Origin: Microlunatus sp. Gsoil 973
GTDB lineage: Bacteria > Actinomycetota > Actinomycetes > Propionibacteriales > Propionibacteriaceae
Direction of reading: 5' to 3'
Assembly (NCBI RefSeq): GCF_009707365.1
Contig: NZ_CP046122.1
Span: 4,836,001-4,900,000 of the forward strand
Length of the DNA stretch: 64,000 nt
Shown here: positions 29,640 through 39,303 of the stretch, piece by piece
Layout: every line of letters starts with the position of its first letter
Position numbering within the stretch: the stretch's first letter is position 1
Made by a program: the position numbers and the translations under genes
Notes under the pieces: generated by a model
Databases searched by the model: none
What the model saw: the letters and a program-made list of their open reading frames with translations, nothing else
What the model was told of the DNA's origin: nothing

Positions 29640-31087
29640 TCAACTCGCAGTATCGGGCAAGGCGACCTTGGACAGCGGATCAGCCACGTCCTCCAGTGAC
29701 TGCCGTTCGGCATTGATACCCATCGCCAGGGCGACAACACCGCCGGCGATCATCACCGCTGCGCCGATCAGGTAACCGACGGTCAGCGGTCCGCGGCTGG
29801 AGAAGTCGCCCATCAGGTTGCCGTACAGGAACGGTGCGAACGCGCCGGCGGCCTGGGCGACGCAGAAGAAGTACGAGATCGCCTGGCCGCGTACCTCGAG
29901 CGGGAAGATCTCGCTCACCGTCAGGTAGGCCGAGGATGCGCCCGCGGAGGCGAAGAAGAAGGACACGCACCAGAAGATCGTCTGGGTCGTCGCGTTCAGC
30001 AGTCCGGCCTGGAAGAGCACAGCAGACGCGGCCAGCACCAGACCGGAGATCATGTAGGTGCTGAAGATCATCTTTCTTCGGCCGATGGTGTCGAACAAGT
30101 GCCCGAGGACGAGCGGGCCGCCAGGTTGCCGATGGCGAACGGGAAGAAGAAGTAGCCGACGTTGGCCTCGCTGATGTTGTAGAACCCCTTCAGCACATTG
30201 CCCTGGGAGAAGAAGATCGCGTTGTACAGAAAGGATTGGGTGACCATCATGGTCAAGCCCAGGATGGTCCGCCGTGGATACTGCTGGATGAAGATCCGGA
30301 CGAGCTGGCCGAACGGTACCGGCGGATAGTCGATCACCGCCATCGCCTTCTCCTGCGGCACCGGCTCCAGATGGACGCCCTGACTTCGGACCCGTTCCTC
30401 GATCTCGTCCACGGTCGTTTCGGCTTGCGCGGCGTGGCCGTGGGTCAACAACCAGCGCGGGCTCTCCGGGATCGCCCGCCGCAGATAGATGATGATCAGG
30501 CCCAGGACCGGCCCGATGAAGAAGCCGATCCGCCAGGCCCAGTTCGGGCTGAACAGGTTCTGGGTCAGGATGGTGGCCAGTGCACCGAGTGCCGCACCGC
30601 CCCAATAGGTGCCGTTCACCGCGATGTCGACCCGACCCCGATAGCGGGAGGGGATCAACTCGTCGATGGCGGAGTTGATCGCTGTGTACTCTCCGCCGAT
30701 GCCCATCCCGGCGATGAACCGGAAGATCCACAACATGGTGATGTTGAGGGAGAGACCGGCCAGCCCGCTGCCGGCCAGGTAGATCGCCAAGGTGAGGATG
30801 AAGAGACGTTTTCGGCCGATGGTGTCGGTCATCCGGCCGAAGACCAGAGCGCCGACGACCTGGCCGATCAGATAGACGGTGGCTGTGAAGCCGACCTGTG
30901 CCGCGCTCATGTGGAACTCGGTTGCGAAACCGCCGGCCGAGACGAGCTGGATCTCCAAGCCGTCGAGGATCCAGCTGACCCCGAGCCCCATCACCACAGA
31001 CCAGTGGAAGCGGGTCCAGGGGAGCCGGTCCATCCGGGCCGGTACCAGACTGATGACGGGCGACTGTTCCTGCGCGCTAGCTGTCAC
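29640..31087 (-). pseudogene. MFS sugar/organic acid transporter, single-base frameshift
   Basis: Sugar-porter or metabolite:H+ symporter type MFS protein. The N-terminal part from GTG 31087 (GGGAGGG ribosome site) has GRMTDTIGRKRLFIL and RFIAGMGIGGEYTAINSAIDE. The frame breaks at 30118-30119, where the minus strand reads GCGGCCC instead of the expected GCGGGCCC. Adding one base gives AIGNLAGPLVLGHLFDTIGRRK and continues to the stop at 29640, about 482 residues with twelve helices. Nothing else is damaged, so a sequencing error is likely. It is divergent from a PfkB sugar kinase, which may phosphorylate the imported substrate. Confidence 0.88.
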
Positions 31088-31198
31088 GCTTGCCCTCCCT
31101 CGGCTATCTGTGAACCTTCGGGTCTCGGCGGCGGGTACACCGTCGTCGCAGCACACCTTCTGGCAGCATATAGCGACAACGATCGGGCGGGAGGGAGC

Positions 31199-32227
31199 GT
31201 GGCCGGGCAGTCGATCGACCTGTTGTTCACCGGAGCGATCTTCTGCGATCTGGTCTTCGCCGGGGTCACCAATCCGGAGGCCGGCACGGAGGTGTACGCC
31301 GACGGATTCGCCATCTCACCCGGTGGCGCGGCCAATCCGGCGGTCGCCGCGGCCCGGTTGGGGCGCCGCACGGCCCTGCTTTCCGAACTCGGCGACGACC
31401 TGCTCGGCAGCACGATCCGTGGCTCGTTGGCCGCCGAGGACAAGCTTGATCTCACCTGGATCGCCGAACGGCACGGCTACCAGACGCCGGTCACCGCGGC
31501 CATGACCGGACCGCACGATCGCCGGTTCGTCACCTACGCCGAGGATGAGTGCAATCTCGACTGGCCGGAGGATGCACCGCCGGTCGGGGCCGCCCATGTC
31601 AGTGTCGACGGCAACCTGCGTCCCTGGGTGCGCCGGTTGCGAGAGCAGGGCACGCTGATCTACGGCGGTGTCGGCTGGGACGAGTCGGGGTTGTGGAGCT
31701 CGGGCATCCTTGATCGGCTCGACCAGGTCGACGTCTTCGTCCCCAACGATCTCGAGGCGATGAACTACACCCGCACCGGGTCGGCCGCCGAGGCCGCCCG
31801 GAAGCTGGGGGACTACGTCGAGTTGGCGGTGGTGACCCGGGGCCGTGACGGGGTGACCGCCTACCAACGCAGCACCGACGAGCTGGTCGAGGTGCCGGCC
31901 GTGCCGACCCGTGCCGCCGACCCGACCGGCGCCGGTGACGTCTTCGTCGCAGCGTTCATGTCGACCTACGACCTCGACTGGGATCTGCACCGGCGGCTGC
32001 GGCTGGCCAATCTGTGCGCTGCGCTGTCGGTGCAGTCGCTGGGCGGAGCCGTAAGCGCCCCGACCATGGCCGATCTGCGCCGCTACCTGGCCGACCGGGT
32101 GATCGCCGACGAGGAGTTGATCGCCGAGGGGTTGCCGCACGGCGATGCGTTCATCCGGGTCGACTGGCAACCCGGTCCCGAATGGCAGCCGATCCTCGAC
32201 TGGTGCGAACGTGGAACAATCGAATGA
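31199..32227 (+). CDS. PfkB-family carbohydrate kinase
   Basis: Ribokinase-superfamily sugar or nucleoside kinase of 342 residues. The N-terminal signature is PGGAANPAVAAARLGRR, and the C-terminal ATP/anion-hole motif is DPTGAGDVFVAAF with catalytic Asp247. The GTG at 31199 follows GGGAGGGAG at suitable distance. A TATAGC at 31169-31174 may be its -10. It is divergent from the MFS transporter, consistent with uptake followed by phosphorylation of one sugar, whose identity is unknown. Its stop is one base from the flavoprotein start chosen here. Confidence 0.9.
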   Translation: MAGQSIDLLFTGAIFCDLVFAGVTNPEAGTEVYADGFAISPGGAANPAVAAARLGRRTALLSELGDDLLGSTIRGSLAAEDKLDLTWIAERHGYQTPVTAAMTGPHDRRFVTYAEDECNLDWPEDAPPVGAAHVSVDGNLRPWVRRLREQGTLIYGGVGWDESGLWSSGILDRLDQVDVFVPNDLEAMNYTRTGSAAEAARKLGDYVELAVVTRGRDGVTAYQRSTDELVEVPAVPTRAADPTGAGDVFVAAFMSTYDLDWDLHRRLRLANLCAALSVQSLGGAVSAPTMADLRRYLADRVIADEELIAEGLPHGDAFIRVDWQPGPEWQPILDWCERGTIE

Positions 32228-32228
32228 C

Positions 32229-33620
32229 GTGACGCATGTGGTGATCGTCGGCGGCGGGCCCGGCGGATACGAGGCCGCGCTGGTCGGCGCCCAGCTCGGC
32301 GGCCGGGTGACGCTGATCGACAGCGAGGGCATCGGCGGGGCCAGCGTGCTCACCGACTGTGTACCGTCCAAGACGCTGATCGCGACGGCCGAGGTGATGA
32401 CCGAGGTCAAGGAGTCGGGAGAACTCGGGATCCGGTACGGGCCCGACGAGGTCCAGGTCGACCTCGGTGCGGTCAACAAACGGGTCTTGGCCCTGGCCTC
32501 TCAGCAGTCGACCGACATTGCCGATCGGCTGCGCCGCGATGGTGTCGAGATCGTCGTCGGTTCCGGCCGGCTGGACGGTCCCGAACGGGTGATCGCCGAG
32601 ACCGTCGAAGGATTCCGTGCCTTCGACGCCGACGTCGTGTTGATCGCCACCGGCGCACATCCGCGGGTGCTGCCCGACGCCGTGCCCGATGGTGATCGGA
32701 TCCTCACCTGGACCCAGCTGTACGAGCTCCCCGAACTGCCGCAGAAGTTGATCGTGGTCGGCTCCGGTGTCACCGGTGCCGAGTTCGCCAGCGCCTACCA
32801 CGCCCTGGGTGCCGAAGTGGTGCTGGTGTCGTCGCGGGACCGGGTGTTGCCCGGCGAGGACGCCGACGCCGCCCGGGTACTGGAGGAGGTGCTGACCCGG
32901 CGCGGCATGCAGGTGATGCCGAAGTCCCGTGCCGCCGCGGTCACCCGGGACGGTGATCTGGTCACCGTGACCTTGACCGACGGCCGGACCGTGACCGGTT
33001 CGCACTGCCTGCTAGCGGTGGGCTCCATCCCCAACACCGAGGGCCTCGGTCTGGAGAAGGCCGGCGTGCAGACCGACGACCGCGGCTTCGTCGTCGTCGA
33101 CAAGGTGTCCCGGACCACCGCGCGAGGCGTCTATGCGGCAGGGGACTGCACCGGCGTACTCATGCTGGCATCGGTGGCTGCGATGCAGGGCCGGATCGCG
33201 ATGTGGCACTCACTGGGCGACGCCGTGTCACCACTGGACCTGGCCACCGTCTCGTCCAACGTCTTCACCGCGCCGGAGATCGCGACCGTCGGAGTCAGCC
33301 AGCAGCAGGTGGATTCCGGCGACTTCACGGCAGTCTCTGTGCTGCTGCCGCTCGAGGGCAATGCCCGGGCCAAGATGCAGGGCCTGCACGACGGTTTCGT
33401 GAAGATCTTCTGCCTGCCGATGACCGGCATCATCGTCGGCGGTGTCGTTGTCGCCCCACGGGCCAGCGAGTTGATCTTCCCCTTGACTGTCGCGGTGGCG
33501 CAGCGGATCACCGTTGATCAATTGGCCAAGGACTTCACCGTCTATCCGTCCCTGTCGGGTTCGGTGTCCGAAGCGGCACGCCGGCTGCACAGTCATGCGA
33601 CGATGATCACGACACCGTGA
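32229..33620 (+). CDS. lpdA: LpdA-type NAD(P)H:quinone reductase flavoprotein
   Basis: Two-dinucleotide-binding-domain FAD protein of the disulfide reductase family (463 residues from this start). FAD site VVIVGGGPGGYEAALVGAQ, NAD(P) site LIVVGSGVTGAEFASAY, and the FAD-binding GVYAAGDCTG are clear. The redox motif is altered: the canonical C-x4-C before PSK reads S-x4-C here (Ser39, Cys44), as in M. tuberculosis LpdA (Rv3303c), which lacks the disulfide and reduces quinones. It is therefore not a dihydrolipoamide dehydrogenase. GTG 32229 is one base after the kinase stop; an alternative GTG at 32211 would overlap it. It is coupled to the sirtuin by GTGA. Confidence 0.9.
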   Translation: MTHVVIVGGGPGGYEAALVGAQLGGRVTLIDSEGIGGASVLTDCVPSKTLIATAEVMTEVKESGELGIRYGPDEVQVDLGAVNKRVLALASQQSTDIADRLRRDGVEIVVGSGRLDGPERVIAETVEGFRAFDADVVLIATGAHPRVLPDAVPDGDRILTWTQLYELPELPQKLIVVGSGVTGAEFASAYHALGAEVVLVSSRDRVLPGEDADAARVLEEVLTRRGMQVMPKSRAAAVTRDGDLVTVTLTDGRTVTGSHCLLAVGSIPNTEGLGLEKAGVQTDDRGFVVVDKVSRTTARGVYAAGDCTGVLMLASVAAMQGRIAMWHSLGDAVSPLDLATVSSNVFTAPEIATVGVSQQQVDSGDFTAVSVLLPLEGNARAKMQGLHDGFVKIFCLPMTGIIVGGVVVAPRASELIFPLTVAVAQRITVDQLAKDFTVYPSLSGSVSEAARRLHSHATMITTP

Positions 33621-34531
33621 GAGCGACCAACCTGCGGTTCGGCGCCGACTGGTTGCCGAGCCCACCCGAGGTGTTGGCCCGGCCACTCGACGATCAACTC
33701 GACGATCTGGCGTCGTTGATCAACGGCCGGAGCTGGACGGCGTTGACCGGTGCCGGAATCTCCACCGACAGCGGCATCCCGGACTATCGCGGTCCGGAAT
33801 CGCCTCGTGCGACGCCGATGATGTACGACGAGTTCGTCGGGTCGCACAAGGCCCGGCAGCGGTACTGGGCCCGGAGTTTCCTCGGCTGGCCGCGGATGCG
33901 CACCGCGGAGCCGAATGCCGGACATCGCGCCCTGGCCGAACTGGCGGCGTACGGACTGAACGGCCTGATCACCCAGAACGTCGACGGCCTGCATCATGCG
34001 GCCGGCAGTGAGCCGGTGATCGATCTGCACGGCAGGATCACCAAGATCATCTGTCTGGACTGTGGGCAGCTCACCGAGCGCGCCGACCACCAGCAACGCC
34101 TGCTCGACCTCAACCCGCAGATCGCCGGCAGCGAGGAGGATCTGCGACACGCCGAGTTCAGGCCGGACGGCGACGCGGTGGTCGACGACTGGAGCGACTT
34201 CCGGGTGGCGCCATGTCTGAACTGCGGCGGTGTGCTGAAACCGGATGTGATCTTCTTCGGCGAGAGCGTGCCCAAGGAACGGGTGCAGCGCTGCTACGAC
34301 CTGATCGACTCCTCCGAGGCGTTGCTGGTCGCCGGATCATCACTGGCGGTGATGAGCGGGCTGCGGTTCGTCCGGCACGACGCCAGGCGGGGCAGACCGG
34401 TGATCATCGTCAACCGCGGCGCCACCCGCGGGGACGATCTTGCCAACCTCAGGATCGATGCCGGCACATCGGAGGTGCTGACCGGATTGGTAGCCCGCCT
34501 GCGTGACGGGTACCGGCCGGTCGGGCACTGA
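33617..34531 (+). CDS. Sir2-family NAD-dependent protein deacetylase
   Basis: Sirtuin of 304 residues removing acyl groups from lysines with NAD. Seen: TGAGISTDSGIPDYRG starting near Gly45, LITQNVDGLHHAAG, catalytic His138 in IDLHGR, and two zinc-binding Cys pairs at 146/149 and 200/203. The Rossmann-fold end reads LVAGSSLAVMSG and VIIVNRGATRGDD. The insertion of about 45 residues between the two Cys pairs is typical of the class II/SIRT4-like group. GTG 33617 overlaps the flavoprotein stop, so the NAD-consuming enzyme is translated with an NAD(P)H oxidising one. Confidence 0.92.
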   Translation: MRATNLRFGADWLPSPPEVLARPLDDQLDDLASLINGRSWTALTGAGISTDSGIPDYRGPESPRATPMMYDEFVGSHKARQRYWARSFLGWPRMRTAEPNAGHRALAELAAYGLNGLITQNVDGLHHAAGSEPVIDLHGRITKIICLDCGQLTERADHQQRLLDLNPQIAGSEEDLRHAEFRPDGDAVVDDWSDFRVAPCLNCGGVLKPDVIFFGESVPKERVQRCYDLIDSSEALLVAGSSLAVMSGLRFVRHDARRGRPVIIVNRGATRGDDLANLRIDAGTSEVLTGLVARLRDGYRPVGH

Positions 34532-34548
34532 TCGAGGAGGGCAGAGGC

Positions 34549-35124
34549 ATGGCTCGGAGCACCAGAGGAAGGGGTCTGATCGCCAAGGACCCGATCCACG
34601 TCCGGCTGATGAAGCGGGTCGAGACGACGCCGGCACTGAATCCCGGGGTCGGGTTGCTGCGGCGGGTCGCCGAACCGCTCACCGGCTCGCCGGCCCGGAC
34701 CCGGGCGCTGCAGGGCAACTGGACGGGCCACGCGATCCACCCGCCGCTGACCGACGTCCCGATCGGAGCGTGGGTGTCGGCCAGCCTGCTCGATCTGCTG
34801 GGCGGCCGGTCCGCACGACCAGCGGCGACGCGGCTGATCGGGCTTGGCATCCTCGCCACGGTGCCGACGGTCCTGACCGGGCTGGCGGAGTGGCGGAGCA
34901 TCGACCCCGAGTCCCAGCGGGTGGGCGTACTGCATGCGTCGGTGAACTCGGTTGCGCTGAGCCTCTACACCGCATCCTGGTTCGCCCGGCATCGCGACCG
35001 GCACGGCAACGGCGTGCTGCTGGCGCTGGCCGGTGGCTCGGTCGCCGGACTCGGCGCCTATCTCGGCGGGCATCTGACCGAGGTCCGCAAGATCTCCACC
35101 CGCCACCCGGGGTTCGATCGCTGA
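34549..35124 (+). CDS. DUF2231-family membrane protein
   Basis: Predicted integral membrane protein of 191 residues. It has a polar N-terminus to about residue 70, then the DUF2231-like start GHAIHPPLTDVPIGAWVSA and three to four hydrophobic segments. HPPLTDVPIG is the conserved part of this family, whose function is unknown. The ATG at 34549 has a GAGGAGGG site, and the gene lies 17 bases after the sirtuin, so it is probably co-transcribed with it. It ends nine bases from a convergent gene. Confidence 0.82.
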   Translation: MARSTRGRGLIAKDPIHVRLMKRVETTPALNPGVGLLRRVAEPLTGSPARTRALQGNWTGHAIHPPLTDVPIGAWVSASLLDLLGGRSARPAATRLIGLGILATVPTVLTGLAEWRSIDPESQRVGVLHASVNSVALSLYTASWFARHRDRHGNGVLLALAGGSVAGLGAYLGGHLTEVRKISTRHPGFDR

Positions 35125-35133
35125 GCTCAGACC

Positions 35134-35964
35134 TCAGTTGCCGCCGAAGAAGTCCCCGAACATGTCGCCGATCCCGTCGAAGGCGTCGCCGATGCCGTCG
35201 CCGATGCCCTCGAAACCCTCACCGATGCCCTCACCGATCGCGCCGATGCCCTGGCCGAGGCCGCTGAACAGCCCGCCCATCGAGTTCATCCCGCCGAACA
35301 GCAGCCCGCCGACCATCATGCCGGTGAGCATGTCCGAGCCGCGCCAGCTGTTGTAGTAACCCTGAGCCCAGGGCGCGTACGCCGGTCCACCCTCCCAGTA
35401 CGGCACCCGGCGGGCGCCCATCTGCACGGTGCGGATATACGGGTCCGCACCGGCGAGCACGCGCTCGGCATCGGCCGCGCAGGCCGGCACATCGCGTACC
35501 GAGCCCCCGGGCGGCGCCCACTGCACGTTCTGCGCCGACGGGCCATGTGCCGGGTTGAAGAAGCAGGGCGGCCGCTTCTGCGGCAGCGGCTGGTTGGCGA
35601 CCCGCGCCTTGACGCAGGCGATGGCATAGCGACCGTCCTCGAGGATCTCGGTGACGTGCCGGATCTCCTCTGGCCGGCGTACCGCCGCCAGGGACGTCTT
35701 GGCGTCCTCATAGGCATCCAGGGCCCGCTGGTAGTCCTGCTGCATCGCCTCGTCCAGCGGCCGTCCGGCCACGTCGACGTCCAGTCGCTGCAGTTCCTCA
35801 CCGAACTTGGTGACGTCCTCGTCGGCGGCCCGCTTGGACGTGGCCAGTTGGCTCTCCAGTTCGGCGCGCTCGGTGGCCTCCCGGCGCTTGGTCTGCTTGC
35901 GGCCGTAGACCAGGGCACTACCGCCGACCACGACGAGGATCAACAGCAGGACGATCGATTCCAT
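35134..35964 (-). CDS. Membrane-anchored protein with Gly-rich heptad-like tail
   Basis: I do not recognise a named family. The 276-residue protein starts with a single hydrophobic helix (about residues 3-22), then a charged helix likely to form a coiled coil (about 24-65). A conserved-looking middle region follows with FFNPAHGPSAQNVQWAPPGG and RRVPYWEGGPAYAPWAQGYY, the latter resembling proteins seen in other actinobacteria. The last 45 residues are hydrophobic Gly/Ile/Phe/Asp repeats such as GIGEGFEGIGDGIGDAF. ATG 35964 suits the anchor; a longer start at 36015 would bury it. Probably outside-facing or membrane-associated. Confidence 0.7.
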   Translation of the reverse strand: MESIVLLLILVVVGGSALVYGRKQTKRREATERAELESQLATSKRAADEDVTKFGEELQRLDVDVAGRPLDEAMQQDYQRALDAYEDAKTSLAAVRRPEEIRHVTEILEDGRYAIACVKARVANQPLPQKRPPCFFNPAHGPSAQNVQWAPPGGSVRDVPACAADAERVLAGADPYIRTVQMGARRVPYWEGGPAYAPWAQGYYNSWRGSDMLTGMMVGGLLFGGMNSMGGLFSGLGQGIGAIGEGIGEGFEGIGDGIGDAFDGIGDMFGDFFGGN

Positions 35965-36047
35965 GGATTCCAGTGTGCCAAGGCGGTTCGGTCGACCCGG
36001 TGCCCGATCGGACAATTTAAGCCATTCTTGGAGTCCGGTCTCGGGTT

Positions 36048-37796
36048 TCAGTCGACGATCTCGCAGATCACCGAGCCGCTGGTGACCGTCGCGCCGACCT
36101 CGGCCGACAGACCGCTGACCCGGCCCGACCGGTGTGCGGACAGGGGCTGCTCCATCTTCATCGCCTCGAGCACGACGATCAGCTCACCCTCGGCGACCTG
36201 GTCACCGTCCGAGGCCACCACCTTGACGATGGTGCCCTGCATGGGCGACGTCAACGCGTTGCCCGAGGCCGCCGCGGAGGCCGTGCGCTGCCGCTTGGGC
36301 TTCCTGGTCCGTGCAGGTGCCGGCTGCGCGGTGGCGGCGATCCCGGCCGGCATGGCCACCGCGAACCGCTTGCCGTTGACCTCGACGACGACGGTCGTCT
36401 TGTCCTGCGAGTCGGGTGCGGCGGCGACCTCGCTGTCGTAGGGCGGGATCCGGTTGTCGAAGTCGGTCTCGATCCAGCGCGTGTGCACGGCGAAATCACC
36501 GTCCGCCGCGACGAACGCCGGGTCACCGAGCACGGCCCGATGGAACGGTACGACCGTCGGCATGCCGTCGATCCGCAACTCCGCCAGGGCTCGCCGGCTG
36601 CGGGCGATCGCCTCCGCCCGATCGGCGCCGGTGACGATGACCTTGGCGACCAGCGAGTCGAAACTGCCGGGCACCGTCATCCCGGTCCGGTAGCCCTCGT
36701 CGACCCGGACTCCCGGCCCGGACGGCGGCTGCCAGGTGGTCAGCGTGCCGGGCGCGGGCATGAAGTTGCGGCCGGCATCCTCGGCGTTGATCCGGAACTC
36801 GATCGAGTGCTTGGTGATCACCGGATCACCGATCTCGAGCTTCTCGCCGTCGGCGATCCGGAACATCATCCGCACCAGGTCAAGTCCGGTGACCTCCTCC
36901 GATACCGGATGCTCCACCTGCAGGCGGGTGTTCACCTCGAGGAAGGAGATGGTGCCGTCCGGTCCGACCAGGAACTCACACGTCCCGGCACCGACGTAGC
37001 CCGCCTCGGCGAGGATCGCCTTGGACGCGGTGTAGAGCGTGGCCCGCTGTTCATCACTGAGGAAGGGCGCCGGGGCCTCCTCGACGAGCTTCTGGTTGCG
37101 GCGCTGCAGCGAACAGTCCCTGGTGGAGACGACGATCACGTTGCCGTGCTGGTCGGCCAGGCACTGGGTCTCGACATGCCGCGGACGATCGAGGAACCGC
37201 TCCACGAAGCACTCACCCCGGCCGAAGGCGGTGACCGCCTCGCGGACCGCGGACTCGTAGAGCTGGGGAATCTCCTCGATCGTCCTGGCCACCTTCAACC
37301 CGCGCCCCCCACCGCCGAACGCGGCCTTGATCGCGACCGGGAGGCCGTACTCCTCGGCGAAGGCGACCACCTCGGCGGCATCCTCGACCGGGTCCGCCGT
37401 GCCCGGCACCAACGGCGCGCCGACCTTCTGGGCGATGTGCCGGGCGCGCACCTTGTCACCGAGCGCGTCGATCGCCGGCGGCGGCGGTCCGATCCAGGTC
37501 AACCCCGCGTCGATCACCGCCTGTGCGAAGGCCGAGTTCTCGGCGAGGAAACCGTAGCCGGGATGGACCGCGTCGGCGCCGCTGCGGCGGGCGATGTCGA
37601 TCAGCTTCGGGATGTCCAGGTAGGTCTCGGCCGGAGTGCTGCCGCCCAGGGCGTACGCCTCATCGGCCAGCTGCACGAACAACGAGTCGGCGTCGGGTTC
37701 GGCGTAGACCGCGACGGCGGTCAGCCCGGCGTCTGCGGCGGCACGAATCACCCGGACGGCGATCTCGCCGCGATTGGCGACCAGGACCTTGTGCAT
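36048..37796 (-). CDS. Acyl-CoA carboxylase alpha chain (biotin carboxylase + BCCP)
   Basis: A 582-residue chain with an N-terminal biotin carboxylase (residues 1-450; [22 protein letters not shown]-grasp loop [30 protein letters not shown]) and a C-terminal biotinyl domain whose biotin attaches to Lys547 in [10 protein letters not shown]. The layout and length match actinobacterial AccA3/BccA/PccA proteins. The ATG at 37796 has GGGGAGG upstream. It is the last gene after pxpA, pxpB and pxpC on the same strand, only 28 bases from pxpC. Its likely partners are the carboxyltransferases at 42-43.7 kb or 56-58 kb, and BirA at 58 kb would biotinylate it. Confidence 0.93.
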   Translation of the reverse strand: MHKVLVANRGEIAVRVIRAAADAGLTAVAVYAEPDADSLFVQLADEAYALGGSTPAETYLDIPKLIDIARRSGADAVHPGYGFLAENSAFAQAVIDAGLTWIGPPPPAIDALGDKVRARHIAQKVGAPLVPGTADPVEDAAEVVAFAEEYGLPVAIKAAFGGGGRGLKVARTIEEIPQLYESAVREAVTAFGRGECFVERFLDRPRHVETQCLADQHGNVIVVSTRDCSLQRRNQKLVEEAPAPFLSDEQRATLYTASKAILAEAGYVGAGTCEFLVGPDGTISFLEVNTRLQVEHPVSEEVTGLDLVRMMFRIADGEKLEIGDPVITKHSIEFRINAEDAGRNFMPAPGTLTTWQPPSGPGVRVDEGYRTGMTVPGSFDSLVAKVIVTGADRAEAIARSRRALAELRIDGMPTVVPFHRAVLGDPAFVAADGDFAVHTRWIETDFDNRIPPYDSEVAAAPDSQDKTTVVVEVNGKRFAVAMPAGIAATAQPAPARTRKPKRQRTASAAASGNALTSPMQGTIVKVVASDGDQVAEGELIVVLEAMKMEQPLSAHRSGRVSGLSAEVGATVTSGSVICEIVD

Positions 37797-37824
37797 GCGA
37801 CCTCCCCTGTTGACCTCACGGAGT

Positions 37825-38682
37825 CTAAGGGCTGGCACGCCACCGCAACCGCAGGCCGTCGCCGGGACGCAGCTGCGCGATGCGGTCGCAGTCCGCTGCC
37901 GGCACCACGCCGACCACCGGGTACCCGCCGGTGACCGGATGATCGGAACCAAAGATCAATGGCAGGCCCGATGGCGGCACCTGGACGGCACCTCGGATGA
38001 TGCCCTCGCTGGGCAACTCCGCCGTGACCCGGCGGCCCAGCGGCGCTCCCTGCAACCGCACACCGGTGCGGTCGGAGTCGTTGCTGACGGTCCACACCCG
38101 GTCGGCCAGGATTTGCACGGCCTTCGGGGTCAGCCAGTCGGTGCGTGGCCCGGGCGTCAGGGCCACCTCGAGCGGGTCATCGGATGGCGGCGTGCGCACC
38201 AGGCCGATATGGGGGAAGGGCAGCGGCGTCCGTCCGACCGGCAGTCGGGTGCCGGGTTGCAGCGGTGCCGGACCGAGTCCGGAGAGCAGATCTGCGGAGC
38301 GACTGCCGAGTACGGGTGGGACGTCGATGCCGCCGCGGACGGCCAGATAGTTGCGCAGCCCGGCTGTTGGCGCCCTCACCTCCAGCCGGTCACCAGGACG
38401 CAGGTGTACGGCGTGGTGGGAGGCGTCGGGCCGGGCGTTGATCACCAGCGTTGTGGTCGCCCCGGCCACGGCGGCCCAGATCGGGCGTTCGGTGGAGACG
38501 ACAAGGCCGCCGTGCAGCACCTCGATGGCCGCGAAGCCCTCGGGGTTGCCGACCAGGCGGTTGGCCGCCCGCAGGCCGTGCCGGTCGGCGGCTCCGGAGG
38601 GCGGGACGCCGAGGTGGGCGTACCCGGACCGGCCGAGATCCTCGATCAGCGCCAGTGGCCCGGTCTGTTCGATGATGATCAT
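37825..38682 (-). CDS. pxpC: 5-oxoprolinase subunit C (KipA-like)
   Basis: One of three subunits of the prokaryotic ATP-dependent 5-oxoprolinase, which opens 5-oxo-L-proline to glutamate. The 285-residue protein has the N-terminal [21 protein letters not shown] and the central [20 protein letters not shown], hallmarks of the KipA/PxpC family; databases often call it biotin-dependent carboxyltransferase-like. Its ATG overlaps the pxpB stop (ATGA). Confidence 0.9.
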   Translation of the reverse strand: MIIIEQTGPLALIEDLGRSGYAHLGVPPSGAADRHGLRAANRLVGNPEGFAAIEVLHGGLVVSTERPIWAAVAGATTTLVINARPDASHHAVHLRPGDRLEVRAPTAGLRNYLAVRGGIDVPPVLGSRSADLLSGLGPAPLQPGTRLPVGRTPLPFPHIGLVRTPPSDDPLEVALTPGPRTDWLTPKAVQILADRVWTVSNDSDRTGVRLQGAPLGRRVTAELPSEGIIRGAVQVPPSGLPLIFGSDHPVTGGYPVVGVVPAADCDRIAQLRPGDGLRLRWRASP

Positions 38683-39293
38683 GGCGTCAGCCGGCGGAAG
38701 CGGACGCGGGTGCCGGGGGCGAGCACGGCCGGCGGCTCGGCGGTGACGTCGAACAGTGGCGCGTCGGTGCTGCCGATCAGCTGCCAACCTCCGGGGCTCG
38801 GGGCCGGATAGACAGCGGACCAGTGATCGGCCAGTGCGACGGAACCGGCGGGCACCCTGGTCCGCGGAGAGGCCCGGCGTGGCACCGGAAGCGGCCGCTC
38901 GGTCGGGGACAGGTAGCCGAAGCCGGGGGAGAAGCCGCAGAACGCCACCACCCAGTCCTGACCGGTGTGGTGGTTGATCAACTCCTCGGCGTCGAGGCCG
39001 AGTCGTTCGGCGAGAGCGGCGAGATCGGGTCCGTCGTACCGGACGTCGATGGCCACGAGGCCGGCGTCGCCGGCCGGAACCGGCGGCGGTTCGATCTCGA
39101 TCAGGGTGCCGGCGAGTTCGGTCGGCAGCGGGGCGGACAATTGGAGAAGCAAGGTGCGTGCGCCGGGAACGATCCCTGAGATCTCAGGCCGGTCCTGCTG
39201 GTGCAGCCAGTGCAGCAGCCGCCGGCTGTCCTCCAGATCCCCACATTCCAGCAGCCGCGCCGTGTCGCCGTAGGGGAGCAGGCGTCGAGTCAT
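38679..39293 (-). CDS. pxpB: 5-oxoprolinase subunit B (KipI-like)
   Basis: Second 5-oxoprolinase subunit, about 204 residues. FCGFSPGFGYLSPTERPLPVPRR and the following TRVPAGSVALADHWSAVYP belong to the KipI/PxpB family. The start may be ATG 39293 or the adjacent GTG 39296; AAGG lies seven bases before the ATG. It is coupled to pxpC and separated by ten bases from pxpA. Confidence 0.9.
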   Translation of the reverse strand: MTRRLLPYGDTARLLECGDLEDSRRLLHWLHQQDRPEISGIVPGARTLLLQLSAPLPTELAGTLIEIEPPPVPAGDAGLVAIDVRYDGPDLAALAERLGLDAEELINHHTGQDWVVAFCGFSPGFGYLSPTERPLPVPRRASPRTRVPAGSVALADHWSAVYPAPSPGGWQLIGSTDAPLFDVTAEPPAVLAPGTRVRFRRLTP

Positions 39294-39303
39294 CACCGGG
39301 CCT

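Noticed and set aside
32211-32213. GTG 32211 as the LpdA start
   Set aside because: It would overlap the kinase gene by 17 bases and add six residues that family members lack; GTG 32229 places the FAD motif at the usual position. The choice remains uncertain.
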